A stretch of 55,364 nucleotides of DNA from Acholeplasmatales bacterium (GCA_017444645.1 JAFSWG010000041.1:1-55364), one strand, 5' to 3'; shown: positions 1 to 9,127, numbered from the stretch's first letter. Notes: generated by a model not told the origin, from the sequence alone. Numbers and translations: made by a program.

Positions 1-63
1 AACTGGAACTATACCTTAACTCCCCAAAATGCAATATATTTTTTTTAAATATATTATTCGAAT

Positions 64-91
64 ATTATATACTTTATTTTCAAATATGCAA
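64..91 (-). promoter_or_regulatory. sigma-A promoter for a gene left of the window
   Basis: Reading the minus strand, TTGCAT (91-86) and TATAAT (69-64) are separated by 16 bases. It lies downstream of the GABA aminotransferase stop and points out of the window. The rest of 1-149 is T-rich; a purine run GGGGAG near position 25 on the minus strand could be an SD. No clear terminator was seen after the aminotransferase. Confidence 0.5.
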
Positions 92-149
92 TAGTTTTTT
101 TTATATTTTTTTTACTATTTTTATATCACCTAAAAATGGTTAAAAATAT

Positions 150-1508
150 CTATCCTTTTATGCATACTTTTATAGCATTTTCTATTATATCTAAACCGGC
201 ATTTAATTGATCATTTGAAATAACTAATGGAGCTAAAAATCTAATTACATTATTGTATGTTCCAGCCCCTTCTACTAATAATCCATTATTTGCACATTCT
301 AATATAATCTTTTTAGTTAATTCAGGAGCTGGTTCTTTGGTTCCTTTGTTCTTCACAAATTCAATACCAATCATAGCTCCTAATCCCCTAATATCACCTA
401 TTATTTCATATTTTTCTTGCATCTGCTTATATCTATCTTTAACAATTTTTCCGATTTCTAAGCTTCTATTTGTAAAATTATCACGCTTCATTATCTCAAT
501 TACCTTTAATGCTGCCCTACAAGCGAGTGGGTTGCCACCAAATGTGCCTCCAATTACACCAGACTCTACCGAATCCATTATTTCTTTAGATGCGATTATT
601 GCAGATAGGGGAATACCTGCAGCAATTGATTTTGCAGTTGTTAAAATATCTGGTTCAGCTCCAACTTCCTTCCAATATTCTGAACAAAACATCTTTCCTG
701 TTCTACAGAATCCTGATTGTACTTCATCAGCAATTAATAAAATACCATATTTATCACAAAGTATTCTTAACGCCTTTACCCACTCTATCGGTGCAGGAAT
801 AAATCCTCCTTCACCCTGTAGTGGCTCTACAACTACTGCTGCAATTGTAGATGGTTCAACCGATTCTTCAAAGATATCGTAGATACTATCCATATAGTAA
901 TCTAAATAGTCTTTTTCTTTTATATCTTTTGGAGCCCTATAATAATATGGGAATTTAGCTCTATATACTCCTTCAGCTAATGGTCCCATTCCTTTTGCAT
1001 ATGCTTTTTTTGAAGTCATCGCCATTGTATAATGAGTTCTTCCATGAAAGGCACCAGAAAATACAATTATATTTGGTCTTTTCGTGTATGCTTTAGCAAT
1101 TTTTACTGCATTCTCATCAGCCTCTGCCCCTGAATTTGCAAAATATGCTTTTTTATCTTTTCCTCTTATGGGAGCTATATTACATAATTCCTTTGCTAAA
1201 TTAACATATCCTTCATGTGTCATTGTATTAAACATTGCATGGAAATATTTTTCCGACTGTTCTTTGACTGCTTCAATGATTTCAGGGTGGCTATATCCAA
1301 TATTTAAAACTCCTACCCCACCAATAAAATCTAAAAATCTATTTCCATCTATATCTTCTACTATGGCACCTTCTGCCCTATTAATTACAACAGGATATAT
1401 ACATCCTATCGCATTTGGAATATATTTTTTTCTATCTTCAATTACTTTGGTTGCTTTTGGCCCTGGCAATTTATTGGTTATTATTTTTGGTAATTCATCT
1501 TTTAACAT
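150..1508 (-). CDS. gabT: 4-aminobutyrate aminotransferase-like class III transaminase
   Basis: Pyridoxal-phosphate class III aminotransferase of 452 residues, the usual length. Seen: NSGAEADENA near 125-134 for cofactor phosphate binding, the AFHGRT loop near 153, EPLQGEGG near 228, the cofactor aspartate in DEVQSG (D261) and the Schiff-base lysine in TTAKS (K293). GabT proteins move the amino group of GABA to 2-oxoglutarate, giving succinate semialdehyde. It is the third gene of a putrescine aminotransferase / aldehyde dehydrogenase cluster, so GABA is the most likely substrate. It starts 12 bases after the dehydrogenase, with the SD AAGGGGGAG. Ornithine or another omega-amino acid remains possible; the context favours GABA. 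Confidence 0.82.
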   Translation of the reverse strand: MLKDELPKIITNKLPGPKATKVIEDRKKYIPNAIGCIYPVVINRAEGAIVEDIDGNRFLDFIGGVGVLNIGYSHPEIIEAVKEQSEKYFHAMFNTMTHEGYVNLAKELCNIAPIRGKDKKAYFANSGAEADENAVKIAKAYTKRPNIIVFSGAFHGRTHYTMAMTSKKAYAKGMGPLAEGVYRAKFPYYYRAPKDIKEKDYLDYYMDSIYDIFEESVEPSTIAAVVVEPLQGEGGFIPAPIEWVKALRILCDKYGILLIADEVQSGFCRTGKMFCSEYWKEVGAEPDILTTAKSIAAGIPLSAIIASKEIMDSVESGVIGGTFGGNPLACRAALKVIEIMKRDNFTNRSLEIGKIVKDRYKQMQEKYEIIGDIRGLGAMIGIEFVKNKGTKEPAPELTKKIILECANNGLLVEGAGTYNNVIRFLAPLVISNDQLNAGLDIIENAIKVCIKG

Positions 1509-1520
1509 ATAAACTCCCCC

Positions 1521-2996
1521 TTAATTCTTATACCATCCAACTACACCTGGATTTAAATTAATATTAATTTGCTTAATTTCTTGGTATTCCTCTAAACCTT
1601 TAATTCCAAGTTCTCTTCCTATACCACTCATTTTATATCCGCCCCAAGGAGCTTCATTAAAGCATGGGTTATAACAATTGATCCAAGTAATTCCAGCTCT
1701 TATTTCTTTTATTACTCGAAGAGCCCTTGAACCATCACTTGTAAAAACAGCTCCTGCAAGACCATATGGTGAATCATTTGCCATTTCAATGGCTTCCTTT
1801 TCACTTTTAAATTTCTGAATAGTTACTACAGGACCAAATATTTCTTCTTTAACAATCTTCATTTCACTACTACAATCATCAAAAATTGTTGGCTTTATGA
1901 AATAACCATTTTTACATTCACCTTCAGTATATCTATAACCACCTAAAATACATTTAGCTCCTTCTTTTTTACCAGCATCAATATAATCTAAAACTCTATT
2001 CATCTGTATTTCATTAACAATAGGTCCCATATCTGGATTATTCAAAGGATTACCTAATGTAATATTATTTGCACGCTCAACTAATCTTTTTACAAATTTA
2101 TCATGAAATGATTCTTCAACTATGATTCTTGATCCAGCACTACAAATTTGTCCTTGATTTAAAAATATTCCAAGCATAGCCCATTCAACTGCACCTTCTA
2201 AATCAGCATCAGCAAATATTACGTTTGGAGATTTTCCACCAAGCTCTAATCCAATTTTCTTTACGTTTGAAGCTGCATTTTTCATAACCATTTGTCCAGC
2301 CTTTGTAGAGCCAGTAAATGTAATCATATCTACATCCATAGAACCAGATAAAATATTACCTACATTAGCTCCACCTATTAATAAATTACAGGCACCCTTT
2401 GGAATACCAACCTCATCAAATATTTCAAATAATTTAATACTTGTTAGAACACAATATGGAGATGGTTTATAGATTACACTATTTCCAGCCGCAAGTGCTG
2501 GTGCTAATTTCCATACTCCCATTAATAATGGGTAATTCCAAGGTGTAATTAAAGCACATACTCCAGTAGGCTCATGAACTGTATATGAGTGCATTTTACC
2601 AAAGCCTTCATTTACATCATAAACTCCTCCATAAGGTACTTTAATTAAGGATGCATAATATCTAAAATTATGAACTGCATCATCGACATCACATTCTGCT
2701 TCTCTAAGTGGTTTACCATTATCTAAAACCTCAAGCTTAGCAAATTCTTCTTTTCTCCTTTCAAGTATATCTGCGATTTTTAATAATATATCTCCTCTTG
2801 TTTGAGAATCCATATCTCTCCAACTTCTATCATTATAGAAAGAATATTTAGCCGCTTTAATTGCTTCTAATGTATCACGCTCTGATGATTCATAAATATA
2901 AGCTAAATGTGATCCATCATATGGATTTAATGTTTCATATGTTTTTTCTAAATCTCCTTTTGTCCATTTACCATTTATATACATCATCCATTCCAT
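1521..2996 (-). CDS. NAD-dependent aldehyde dehydrogenase, probably aminobutyraldehyde dehydrogenase
   Basis: Complete 491-residue aldehyde dehydrogenase. Seen: cofactor segment TPWNYPL near 151, FTGSTKAG near 227, the general base in GLELGGKSP (E251), the nucleophile in NQGQICSAG (C285) and EEIFGPVV in the C-terminal third. It looks like the betaine/aminobutyraldehyde dehydrogenase branch. Between putrescine aminotransferase and GABA aminotransferase the natural job is oxidising 4-aminobutanal to GABA (PatD role); succinate semialdehyde is an alternative. The SD AGGAGGG sits directly after the T-run of an intrinsic terminator (3009-3043), with no room for a promoter between, so expression depends on read-through from patA. 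Confidence 0.85.
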   Translation of the reverse strand: MEWMMYINGKWTKGDLEKTYETLNPYDGSHLAYIYESSERDTLEAIKAAKYSFYNDRSWRDMDSQTRGDILLKIADILERRKEEFAKLEVLDNGKPLREAECDVDDAVHNFRYYASLIKVPYGGVYDVNEGFGKMHSYTVHEPTGVCALITPWNYPLLMGVWKLAPALAAGNSVIYKPSPYCVLTSIKLFEIFDEVGIPKGACNLLIGGANVGNILSGSMDVDMITFTGSTKAGQMVMKNAASNVKKIGLELGGKSPNVIFADADLEGAVEWAMLGIFLNQGQICSAGSRIIVEESFHDKFVKRLVERANNITLGNPLNNPDMGPIVNEIQMNRVLDYIDAGKKEGAKCILGGYRYTEGECKNGYFIKPTIFDDCSSEMKIVKEEIFGPVVTIQKFKSEKEAIEMANDSPYGLAGAVFTSDGSRALRVIKEIRAGITWINCYNPCFNEAPWGGYKMSGIGRELGIKGLEEYQEIKQININLNPGVVGWYKN

Positions 2997-3008
2997 ATTA
3001 TCCCTCCT

Positions 3009-3043
3009 AAAAAAATATGGCGTAAATTTTCACTTTACGCCAT
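3009..3043 (-). terminator. intercistronic terminator abutting the SD of the aldehyde dehydrogenase
   Basis: On the minus strand a 10-bp stem (ATGGCGTAAA pairing with TTTACGCCAT, 7-base loop) is followed by A and seven Ts, then at once by AGGAGGG. It lies in the 52-base gap between patA and the dehydrogenase, so it can act as a partial terminator or attenuator. Confidence 0.8.
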
Positions 3044-3048
3044 TGTAA

Positions 3049-4419
3049 TTAAAGATTAAATACACGCTTTGTACAATCTAATGCTAAATCCATTTTTTCA
3101 ATAACTGATTCAATATCTTCCTCTGTTATTAAAACTGATGGTTCAAATCTTATTGTTTTAGCATTAACTAATGTACCTGCGGTTAATACTCTTCTTTTAA
3201 ATAATCCCTTTGATACCTGATATCCATATTTAGTATCTTTAAATTCTACAGCAAGCATTAAGCCTACTCCTCTAACTTCTTCAATAATTTCAGGATATTT
3301 TTTAGCTAAGCCTAATAATCCTACTTTTAAAATTTCACCTTTTTTCTTACACTTACCTGGTACATCATTTTTTAACATATATCTAATAGTTGCTAAAGCT
3401 GCACTACAGGCTAATGGATTACCTCCAAATGTAGGAGATCCTAGCAACCATGGATTATCTACCAATTGTTTAGTCCACATATGAGGTCTACAAATAATGC
3501 CAGTAATTGGCATTATTCCACCTCCAAATGCTTTACCAAATGTCATAATGTCAGGCGTAACTCCTTCTGCTTCACATCTCCACATTGTACCAGTACGTCC
3601 CATACCAGTTTGAATTTCGTCAAAAATTAAAGCTACTCCTGTTTCATCACATATTTTTCTTACTTCAGTTAAGTAACCATCTGGTGGAACAATAACTCCT
3701 GCTTCACCTTGAATTGGCTCTAATATTACTGCCGCAGGCCTTTCACCTACTTCAATTAAATTATAAATAGCCTTTTTAATATCTTCAGCTACACCATATT
3801 CAACATGTACTACCTGTTGAACCATTGGTGCATATGGTACTCTATATGTACTCTTACCACCAACTGATACAGCACCCATAGATTTTCCATGGAAAGCATG
3901 AACTGTAGAAATATACCATCTACCACCTGTTGCGATTCTTGCAAGTTTTAGCGCCATTTCAACAGCTTCTGCACCACCATTTGTAAAGAAACAATATTGT
4001 AAATCTCCGGGTGTTATTTCAGCAACTGCTTTTGCTAAATATCCTCTTAATGGATCTAATAATTCTTGTGAATGAAGTGCTTGATGCTCAAGCTGTGCCT
4101 TTACTACTTCTAATATTTCTTCATTTCTATGTCCACATGTATAAATACCAAAGCCACCTAAGCAATCAATAAATTTTTCACCTTTTAAGCCATAAACATA
4201 TTGATTTTCATCTGTCCATTCCAAGATTGCACCAAGCGCATCATCTGTAGAAACACTCTTTCTATATTTTAACCACCCTGGAGATACATATTCATTAAAG
4301 TTTTTTAATGTATCTTTAACCATTTGATTTTTCTTTTCTTTAGATAATCTCTTTGGACTTTTTGTTTCAATAAAATCAATAACTTCATCCAATTCTTCTA
4401 ATAATTTTGTATGCTTCAT
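3049..4419 (-). CDS. patA: putrescine aminotransferase (PatA/YgjG-like)
   Basis: Class III aminotransferase of 456 residues, close to the E. coli PatA length. Seen: FTNGGAEAVEMALK near 145, HAFHGKSMGA near 174, EPIQGEAGV near 234, DEIQTGMGRTG near 267 and the Schiff-base lysine in TFGKAFGG (K296). The segment SQELLDPLRG near 117 and the long N-terminal extension resemble PatA rather than ArgD or GabT. PatA moves an amino group from putrescine to 2-oxoglutarate, giving 4-aminobutanal. It is the first gene of the cluster, with a promoter at 4495-4522 and a terminator hairpin inside its leader. SD AAGGATGG. Cadaverine or ornithine are alternative substrates. Confidence 0.85.
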   Translation of the reverse strand: MKHTKLLEELDEVIDFIETKSPKRLSKEKKNQMVKDTLKNFNEYVSPGWLKYRKSVSTDDALGAILEWTDENQYVYGLKGEKFIDCLGGFGIYTCGHRNEEILEVVKAQLEHQALHSQELLDPLRGYLAKAVAEITPGDLQYCFFTNGGAEAVEMALKLARIATGGRWYISTVHAFHGKSMGAVSVGGKSTYRVPYAPMVQQVVHVEYGVAEDIKKAIYNLIEVGERPAAVILEPIQGEAGVIVPPDGYLTEVRKICDETGVALIFDEIQTGMGRTGTMWRCEAEGVTPDIMTFGKAFGGGIMPITGIICRPHMWTKQLVDNPWLLGSPTFGGNPLACSAALATIRYMLKNDVPGKCKKKGEILKVGLLGLAKKYPEIIEEVRGVGLMLAVEFKDTKYGYQVSKGLFKRRVLTAGTLVNAKTIRFEPSVLITEEDIESVIEKMDLALDCTKRVFNL

Positions 4420-4442
4420 TATAACACCATCCTTGAATAAAC

Positions 4443-4467
4443 AAAAAAGACGTATAAAATATACGCC
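4443..4467 (-). terminator. terminator hairpin inside the patA leader
   Basis: On the minus strand GGCGTATA pairs with TATACGTC (one G-U) around a TTT loop, followed by six Ts. It is about 25 bases before the patA start and downstream of the patA promoter, so any transcript from that promoter must pass it. It may also end read-through from the ATPase gene. An outer pairing ATAAACAAA/TTTGTTTAT would enclose the stem and cover part of the T-run. Confidence 0.75.
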
Positions 4468-4494
4468 TTTGTAATATCATTTGTTTATATTTTC

Positions 4495-4522
4495 ATTTTA
4501 CTACAAAAAATTTATAAGTCAA
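4495..4522 (-). promoter_or_regulatory. sigma-A promoter of patA
   Basis: Minus strand TTGACT (4522-4517), 16-base spacer, TAAAAT (4500-4495). The predicted RNA starts near 4488 and has a leader of about 70 bases containing the hairpin at 4443-4467. Confidence 0.65.
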
Positions 4523-4572
4523 GTGATATTTTGAATATTATTCGATTTTTATCGATTTTAGAAATCAATTAT

Positions 4573-7203
4573 TCATTTATTTGTCTGTTTTGCCTTTTTA
4601 GGGTTAGGATTATTGATAAATATATCTCGTTCATTTGCACTATTTTTAAGTATAACCTTATTAACTAAAGTCATTACTCCAAAGAATGCAGGAAGCATTA
4701 CTAAGAAGAAGATTCCTGTAACAATATGGTTAGGTGCATCATTGAAGAATGATTGTACATATTCACAATTCCATGGTCTCATAAATTCTTTCATAAACTG
4801 AGTATCCATAAATGTTTCACCTAATGAACTATTGTATCCAAACATAGATGGACCTGTAGGTCTACCACAAATATAAGATGTTGGAAGCATAAATGATAAT
4901 GCTGTAACTGTTAATAATACTAATATTAAAGTAAATGTTCTCCACTTTGTAAATGGGATACACATTGTAACAAATACAATCATTCCAGCAAGTGTTAATA
5001 ATATAGAAACCATTGTTCTAACATTTTCTTCGTCAATTATTGCTTCACCACCAAAGAATGTTGGAACTACACATAATAGTACTGGAGTTAATACCGCAAT
5101 AGCAACTAATATTGCAGATGCTATAGCACGAGATATAACTGTTTTAATAAATGAGCCTTTAATTGGCACTTTACTTCCTTCAAGTGATAAGAAGAAACCA
5201 CCTGTACCAATAACTGCTGCTTCTAGCATATATGCATTTTCAATTGTGTACCACATTTGACCCTTTTTTAGAGGTATTAATGCAAATGCAAGTAATGCAA
5301 TAGCGAAAGATTTCATTAAGAATAATGTAGCTGTTCTTCTAATATTACCGATAACTCTTCTACCTTCACCAACTACTGCCTCTAAATGAGTGAAATCATT
5401 ATCCATTAAAATAACATCAGAAACTGATTTTGCTGCATCAGTAGCTTTGGCAAATGTAATAGATGAATCTGCTTTTCTTAAAGCTAAAATATCGTTAACA
5501 CCATCACCCGTCATGGCAACTTTATGCTTATTATCTTGTAGTGCTGATACGATTGCTTCTTTTTGTTCTGGAGATACTCTTGCAAAAATAGTATATTCTT
5601 CTACTAAATCTGGTATTTTATCTAAAGTAACACCTTCAAGAGATATAGCCTTATCATAATTATCTACTCCACAGTTTTCAGCTATCTTACTTACTGTAAG
5701 TGGATTATCACCTGAAATAATTTTTACAGTAACTCCATTTTCTTTAAAGAATCTTAATGTACCTTTTGCAGATTCTCTTATTTGATCTTCTAATACAAAT
5801 AATGCTAATAATTCATCATTTAATTTTAAAGCAAGAACTCTTTTTCCTTCACTTGCCTTCTTATTAACTATGTCAATTCTATCATCGTCAGGATCTAATA
5901 AATATTCAGGTGCTCCTAATAATAGCTTATCACCATTATCATAGATTAAGCCTGAACATTTTGTTTCACTAGAAAATGGAATTAATTCTTTATATTCAAC
6001 ATTTTGATTTTCACCAAATTCATTAAATAAGGCTTCAGCAGTGGCATTTTTACTCTTACCAGAGCCTAATAAATTTCTAATATTATCATATACATCTTCT
6101 AAATGAACAAATCTCTTAACTTCTACTACCTTCATTGTACCATCAGTTAATGTACCTGTCTTATCCAAACAAATTACATCAACACGAGATAAATTCTCTA
6201 ATGAATATAGTTCTTGAACTAATGTATTTTTTCTTGATAATTTAACAATAGATAATGCAAGTGTTACAGATGTTGTTAATACTAATCCTGAAGGAATAAT
6301 ACCTACTGAGAATGAACCAACTGTAATCATTAATCTAGCCCATGTAACAGGGTCAGATATACTTAATGTCATACCATCCCAAACTCTAGGATCAGAGCCA
6401 TGTACATTAATCTTATAAATCATAGTAGCTACAATTACTATTGCCACTATACCAAGAATAATAGTTAATCCTCTAATGATAGTCATGATATTAGTCATTA
6501 ATTCTGATTTATGCTTTTGCATTTCTTTGACTTTTAAAGATAATGTTGCAGCAAAAGTTTCATTACCGACTTCAATTGTTATTGCTCTAGCATCACCAAT
6601 TATAATAGATGAACCAGAATAAATGATATCACCTGGTTTTTTCTTAATGTAATCAGATTCACCTGTTAACATAGATTCATCTACCTGTACATATCCATCA
6701 ATTACTTGGAAATCAGCAGTAGCTTGCTCTCCTGCTTTTAATAAAACGATATCATCAATAACTATTTCACTCGCATTAATAGTTTCTTTTCTACCATTAC
6801 GAATTACTCTTGTCTTTGCTTCTGTTACAATCTTTAACTTATCTAATACATGCTTACCATGTATTTCTTGGATTGTACCAATCGTAATATTCATTATCGC
6901 TGGAATTAAAAATCCAAATTTTGAAAATCCAAAATGTTTATTTACAACTTCAGCATTACCAGTTGAATACAAATAAACTATAAAAATAATAAATGTTACA
7001 GCTATAATAAGTAAAATTGTATTAAAAAAAGTAAATACATTATGGAAAATAATTTCTCCAACACTTTTTTCATTAGCTTTACTTGTCTTATTATGGTAAC
7101 CTTTTTCTGTTCTTATAGCTACATCACTATATGATAGACCTTGTTCATAATCAGGTTTTTCTCTATCTAGTGGTTCTCTAACTATCTTTTTACTCTTACT
7201 CAT
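4573..7203 (-). CDS. P-type cation-transporting ATPase (CtpE/YfgQ-like)
   Basis: About 876 residues. Seen: actuator motif LTGES near 180, the membrane motif PSGL near 304, the phosphorylation site DKTGTLTDG with D347, MTGDGVND of the hinge, and about ten hydrophobic segments. The run VQELYSLENLSRVDV before the phosphorylation site resembles the CtpE-like subfamily of P-type ATPases, proposed to move calcium or other cations. No N-terminal metal-binding domain is seen. I chose the start at 7203 because GGTGG lies 7 bases before it; the ATG at 7218 has no SD. The promoter has TATAAT with an extended TG. The transported ion cannot be read from sequence. Confidence 0.85.
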   Translation of the reverse strand: MSKSKKIVREPLDREKPDYEQGLSYSDVAIRTEKGYHNKTSKANEKSVGEIIFHNVFTFFNTILLIIAVTFIIFIVYLYSTGNAEVVNKHFGFSKFGFLIPAIMNITIGTIQEIHGKHVLDKLKIVTEAKTRVIRNGRKETINASEIVIDDIVLLKAGEQATADFQVIDGYVQVDESMLTGESDYIKKKPGDIIYSGSSIIIGDARAITIEVGNETFAATLSLKVKEMQKHKSELMTNIMTIIRGLTIILGIVAIVIVATMIYKINVHGSDPRVWDGMTLSISDPVTWARLMITVGSFSVGIIPSGLVLTTSVTLALSIVKLSRKNTLVQELYSLENLSRVDVICLDKTGTLTDGTMKVVEVKRFVHLEDVYDNIRNLLGSGKSKNATAEALFNEFGENQNVEYKELIPFSSETKCSGLIYDNGDKLLLGAPEYLLDPDDDRIDIVNKKASEGKRVLALKLNDELLALFVLEDQIRESAKGTLRFFKENGVTVKIISGDNPLTVSKIAENCGVDNYDKAISLEGVTLDKIPDLVEEYTIFARVSPEQKEAIVSALQDNKHKVAMTGDGVNDILALRKADSSITFAKATDAAKSVSDVILMDNDFTHLEAVVGEGRRVIGNIRRTATLFLMKSFAIALLAFALIPLKKGQMWYTIENAYMLEAAVIGTGGFFLSLEGSKVPIKGSFIKTVISRAIASAILVAIAVLTPVLLCVVPTFFGGEAIIDEENVRTMVSILLTLAGMIVFVTMCIPFTKWRTFTLILVLLTVTALSFMLPTSYICGRPTGPSMFGYNSSLGETFMDTQFMKEFMRPWNCEYVQSFFNDAPNHIVTGIFFLVMLPAFFGVMTLVNKVILKNSANERDIFINNPNPKKAKQTNK

Positions 7204-7290
7204 ATTTATCCACCACACATAAAATATATATTAAATATTATATCACTAAAAGTAATAAAAAGCCATATTCAAATAATCGTGATACATTTT

Positions 7291-7345
7291 ATATCCTAAA
7301 TCATAGACAAAATTCTATAAAAATGTTAAACTATTTTTAGGATAT
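7291..7345 (+). promoter_or_regulatory. promoter bracketed by a 10-bp inverted repeat
   Basis: ATATCCTAAA (7291-7300) and its exact inverse TTTAGGATAT (7336-7345) flank a promoter: TAGACA (7304-7309), 17 bases, TAAACT (7327-7332). One arm sits just upstream of -35, the other at about the transcription start. It could be a two-site operator for the zinc-ribbon gene and possibly the divergent ATPase gene. Confidence 0.5.
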
Positions 7346-7367
7346 CCATAGAAAGAAGGTATTAAAT

Positions 7368-7733
7368 ATGAGATGGGCTTTACAAATATTATTTCATTTA
7401 ATAGTTACTGCTATTGGTGTATTAATGATTGTTTTTGGAGTACAAAATGAAAATGTTCCACTATGGGTATGGGGAATAGTTGTAGTTGTAGCAGGTAATT
7501 TATCTGTTTATTTCTTAATATTCATTATTGCTTTATTTTGGATTCCCGCAGCAAGAAAACAAGATTCACTTGTTGGCATAAATGATAAAAGCATTCAAAA
7601 TAGAGTTAAATATTGTAAGCAATGCGGTAAGGAAGTACCTTATACTATTATGATTTGTCCTAATTGTGGAAATAAATCATACACTGAAGAAAAACCTAAA
7701 GAAATAAAAGTTGAAAATAGTGATAATAATTAA
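7368..7733 (+). CDS. small membrane protein with C-terminal zinc ribbon
   Basis: 121 residues, family not recognised. Two hydrophobic segments (about 5-24 and 31-57) form an N-terminal hairpin, followed by a cytosolic zinc ribbon CKQCGKEV...CPNCGNKS (near 83-103) and a charged tail. Such proteins occur widely in Firmicutes without assigned function. It is monocistronic: its promoter is bracketed by an inverted repeat and it ends in its own terminator. SD GAAGGT precedes the ATG. It is divergent from the P-type ATPase, so shared regulation is possible but not shown. Confidence 0.75.
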   Translation: MRWALQILFHLIVTAIGVLMIVFGVQNENVPLWVWGIVVVVAGNLSVYFLIFIIALFWIPAARKQDSLVGINDKSIQNRVKYCKQCGKEVPYTIMICPNCGNKSYTEEKPKEIKVENSDNN

Positions 7734-7738
7734 AATTT

Positions 7739-7765
7739 GAGGAAGACGCTTCTTCCTCTTTTTTT
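7739..7765 (+). terminator. intrinsic terminator of the zinc-ribbon membrane gene
   Basis: GAGGAAG, 6-base loop, CTTCCTC, then seven Ts, directly after the stop codon. Confidence 0.88.
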
Positions 7766-7775
7766 ATGAACAAAG

Positions 7776-7809
7776 AAAAATAGCGCCGTGCTTTATTATA
7801 CACGACGCT
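7776..7809 (-). terminator. intrinsic terminator of the YdjG/YdjI operon
   Basis: On the minus strand AGCGTCGTG pairs with CACGGCGCT (one G-U pair) around a 10-base loop, then ATTTTTC. It follows the YdjG-like stop codon. Confidence 0.78.
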
Positions 7810-7816
7810 TTATTTA

Positions 7817-9115
7817 TTATCTTTTATTTGTTTTTGGAATAGCTGTTCTAGTAACGTTTCTATATAAGTAAATATCTTTTCTTAATGATAAATTGAAACT
7901 ATTTTCAACAACATATGAAGCCGCACCATGCTGGAATCTAACTGGTTTTATTTGCCTATGAAGTAATAACATAATTAATGTTGTAAAAACTAAGCCACCA
8001 ACTATACCTGCAATAACACTAATTGCAATTTGATTTTCACTATCTGACATTACTCCAAAGAATATACCAAACAATGCAGCACCAAATAATAAGAATGAGA
8101 ATAATGAAATTAATGTTGCTTTGATTTTAGAAATAGGAAGATTACCTGTTAATTTACCAGTTTGACCATTCATTGCAAATTGATATTTCTTCTCTTTATA
8201 CATTGAATTTAATGTCCAAACAGGATAATAAGCATAATATGCACTATTAGATTCATAATTGATAGATGAATCTAATAAATTTACTGTATCATAGCCATGA
8301 ATTGTAGTACGTAAGGCATCTACAGTTCCTTCTTTAATTCTTACATTTGCTCTTTCAAATGTTTCTTCCATTGAAACATCATATTTATCTGCAGCATAGC
8401 CAACAATATAAGAATTGCTATAATCCTTTGCTTCTTTAAAATTGAATGGTTCAATTGATTCCATCATTTTGTCATCCATTTTTTTAGAACCATCAACAGG
8501 TAGCTTTTCAAATGCTATTTCACCACCACGAATTATTTGATAATACTTTGTTTCTCTATATCTGTAATTAGAATCACTCCAAGTTCTAACCTTTGTTGCT
8601 CTAAATTTAGCAACGCCATTTACAGAGGCATCAAATAACCAATATGGTACATAAAGTGATGTTATTTCTTTTACTTCATTTAATTTTTTGAAATCATTTG
8701 GAAGTAAAATCTTTCCTTTAAAATATTTATTTAAATTCTCTCTTGCAGCATCCTTCTCTAATTTAAAAGGAATGATATAATTTGGCTTTAAACCACCAGT
8801 TAATCTACCCTTTAATAAAACTGGATTTCCACAATATGGGCATAAAGTAGATGTAGTATTTTCATCACACATTACTTCTCCACCACATGTTTCACATAAA
8901 TATACATTTAAAGAATCTGATTCACTAAATTCTTCATTTGATGATGTATCCCATTCAGTATTTTCTTCAATATTATTAGATGAATCATTTAATTCTTTTA
9001 AATCACTTACTTCAAATTCAGTATCACAATATTCACACTTAACCTTTTGCAATGATGCTTCAAATTTTAAAGAACCACCACAACAAGGACAAGTGCACGA
9101 AAATAAATCTTGCAT
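7817..9115 (-). CDS. TFIIB-type zinc-ribbon membrane protein, YdjG-like
   Basis: 432 residues. Two zinc ribbons: CPCCGGSL...CEYCDTEF (near 9-31) and CETCGGEV...CPYCGNPV (near 74-95), separated by an acidic Ser/Asn-rich linker. A soluble domain with Tyr/Trp-rich segments follows (about 105-325), then two membrane helices (about 333-355 and 364-385) and a short tail. The layout matches B. subtilis YdjG, part of the ydjFGHI envelope-stress operon. It starts 12 bases after the SPFH gene with SD AGGAG, so the two are co-transcribed. No PspA homologue lies alongside. Function beyond membrane stress association is unknown. Confidence 0.75.
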   Translation of the reverse strand: MQDLFSCTCPCCGGSLKFEASLQKVKCEYCDTEFEVSDLKELNDSSNNIEENTEWDTSSNEEFSESDSLNVYLCETCGGEVMCDENTTSTLCPYCGNPVLLKGRLTGGLKPNYIIPFKLEKDAARENLNKYFKGKILLPNDFKKLNEVKEITSLYVPYWLFDASVNGVAKFRATKVRTWSDSNYRYRETKYYQIIRGGEIAFEKLPVDGSKKMDDKMMESIEPFNFKEAKDYSNSYIVGYAADKYDVSMEETFERANVRIKEGTVDALRTTIHGYDTVNLLDSSINYESNSAYYAYYPVWTLNSMYKEKKYQFAMNGQTGKLTGNLPISKIKATLISLFSFLLFGAALFGIFFGVMSDSENQIAISVIAGIVGGLVFTTLIMLLLHRQIKPVRFQHGAASYVVENSFNLSLRKDIYLYRNVTRTAIPKTNKR

Positions 9116-9127
9116 ATAATCTCCTAA

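Noticed and set aside
253-1512. Open frames on the plus strand opposite the GABA aminotransferase gene
   Set aside because: They lack SDs and recognisable domains and lie wholly opposite a convincing gene.
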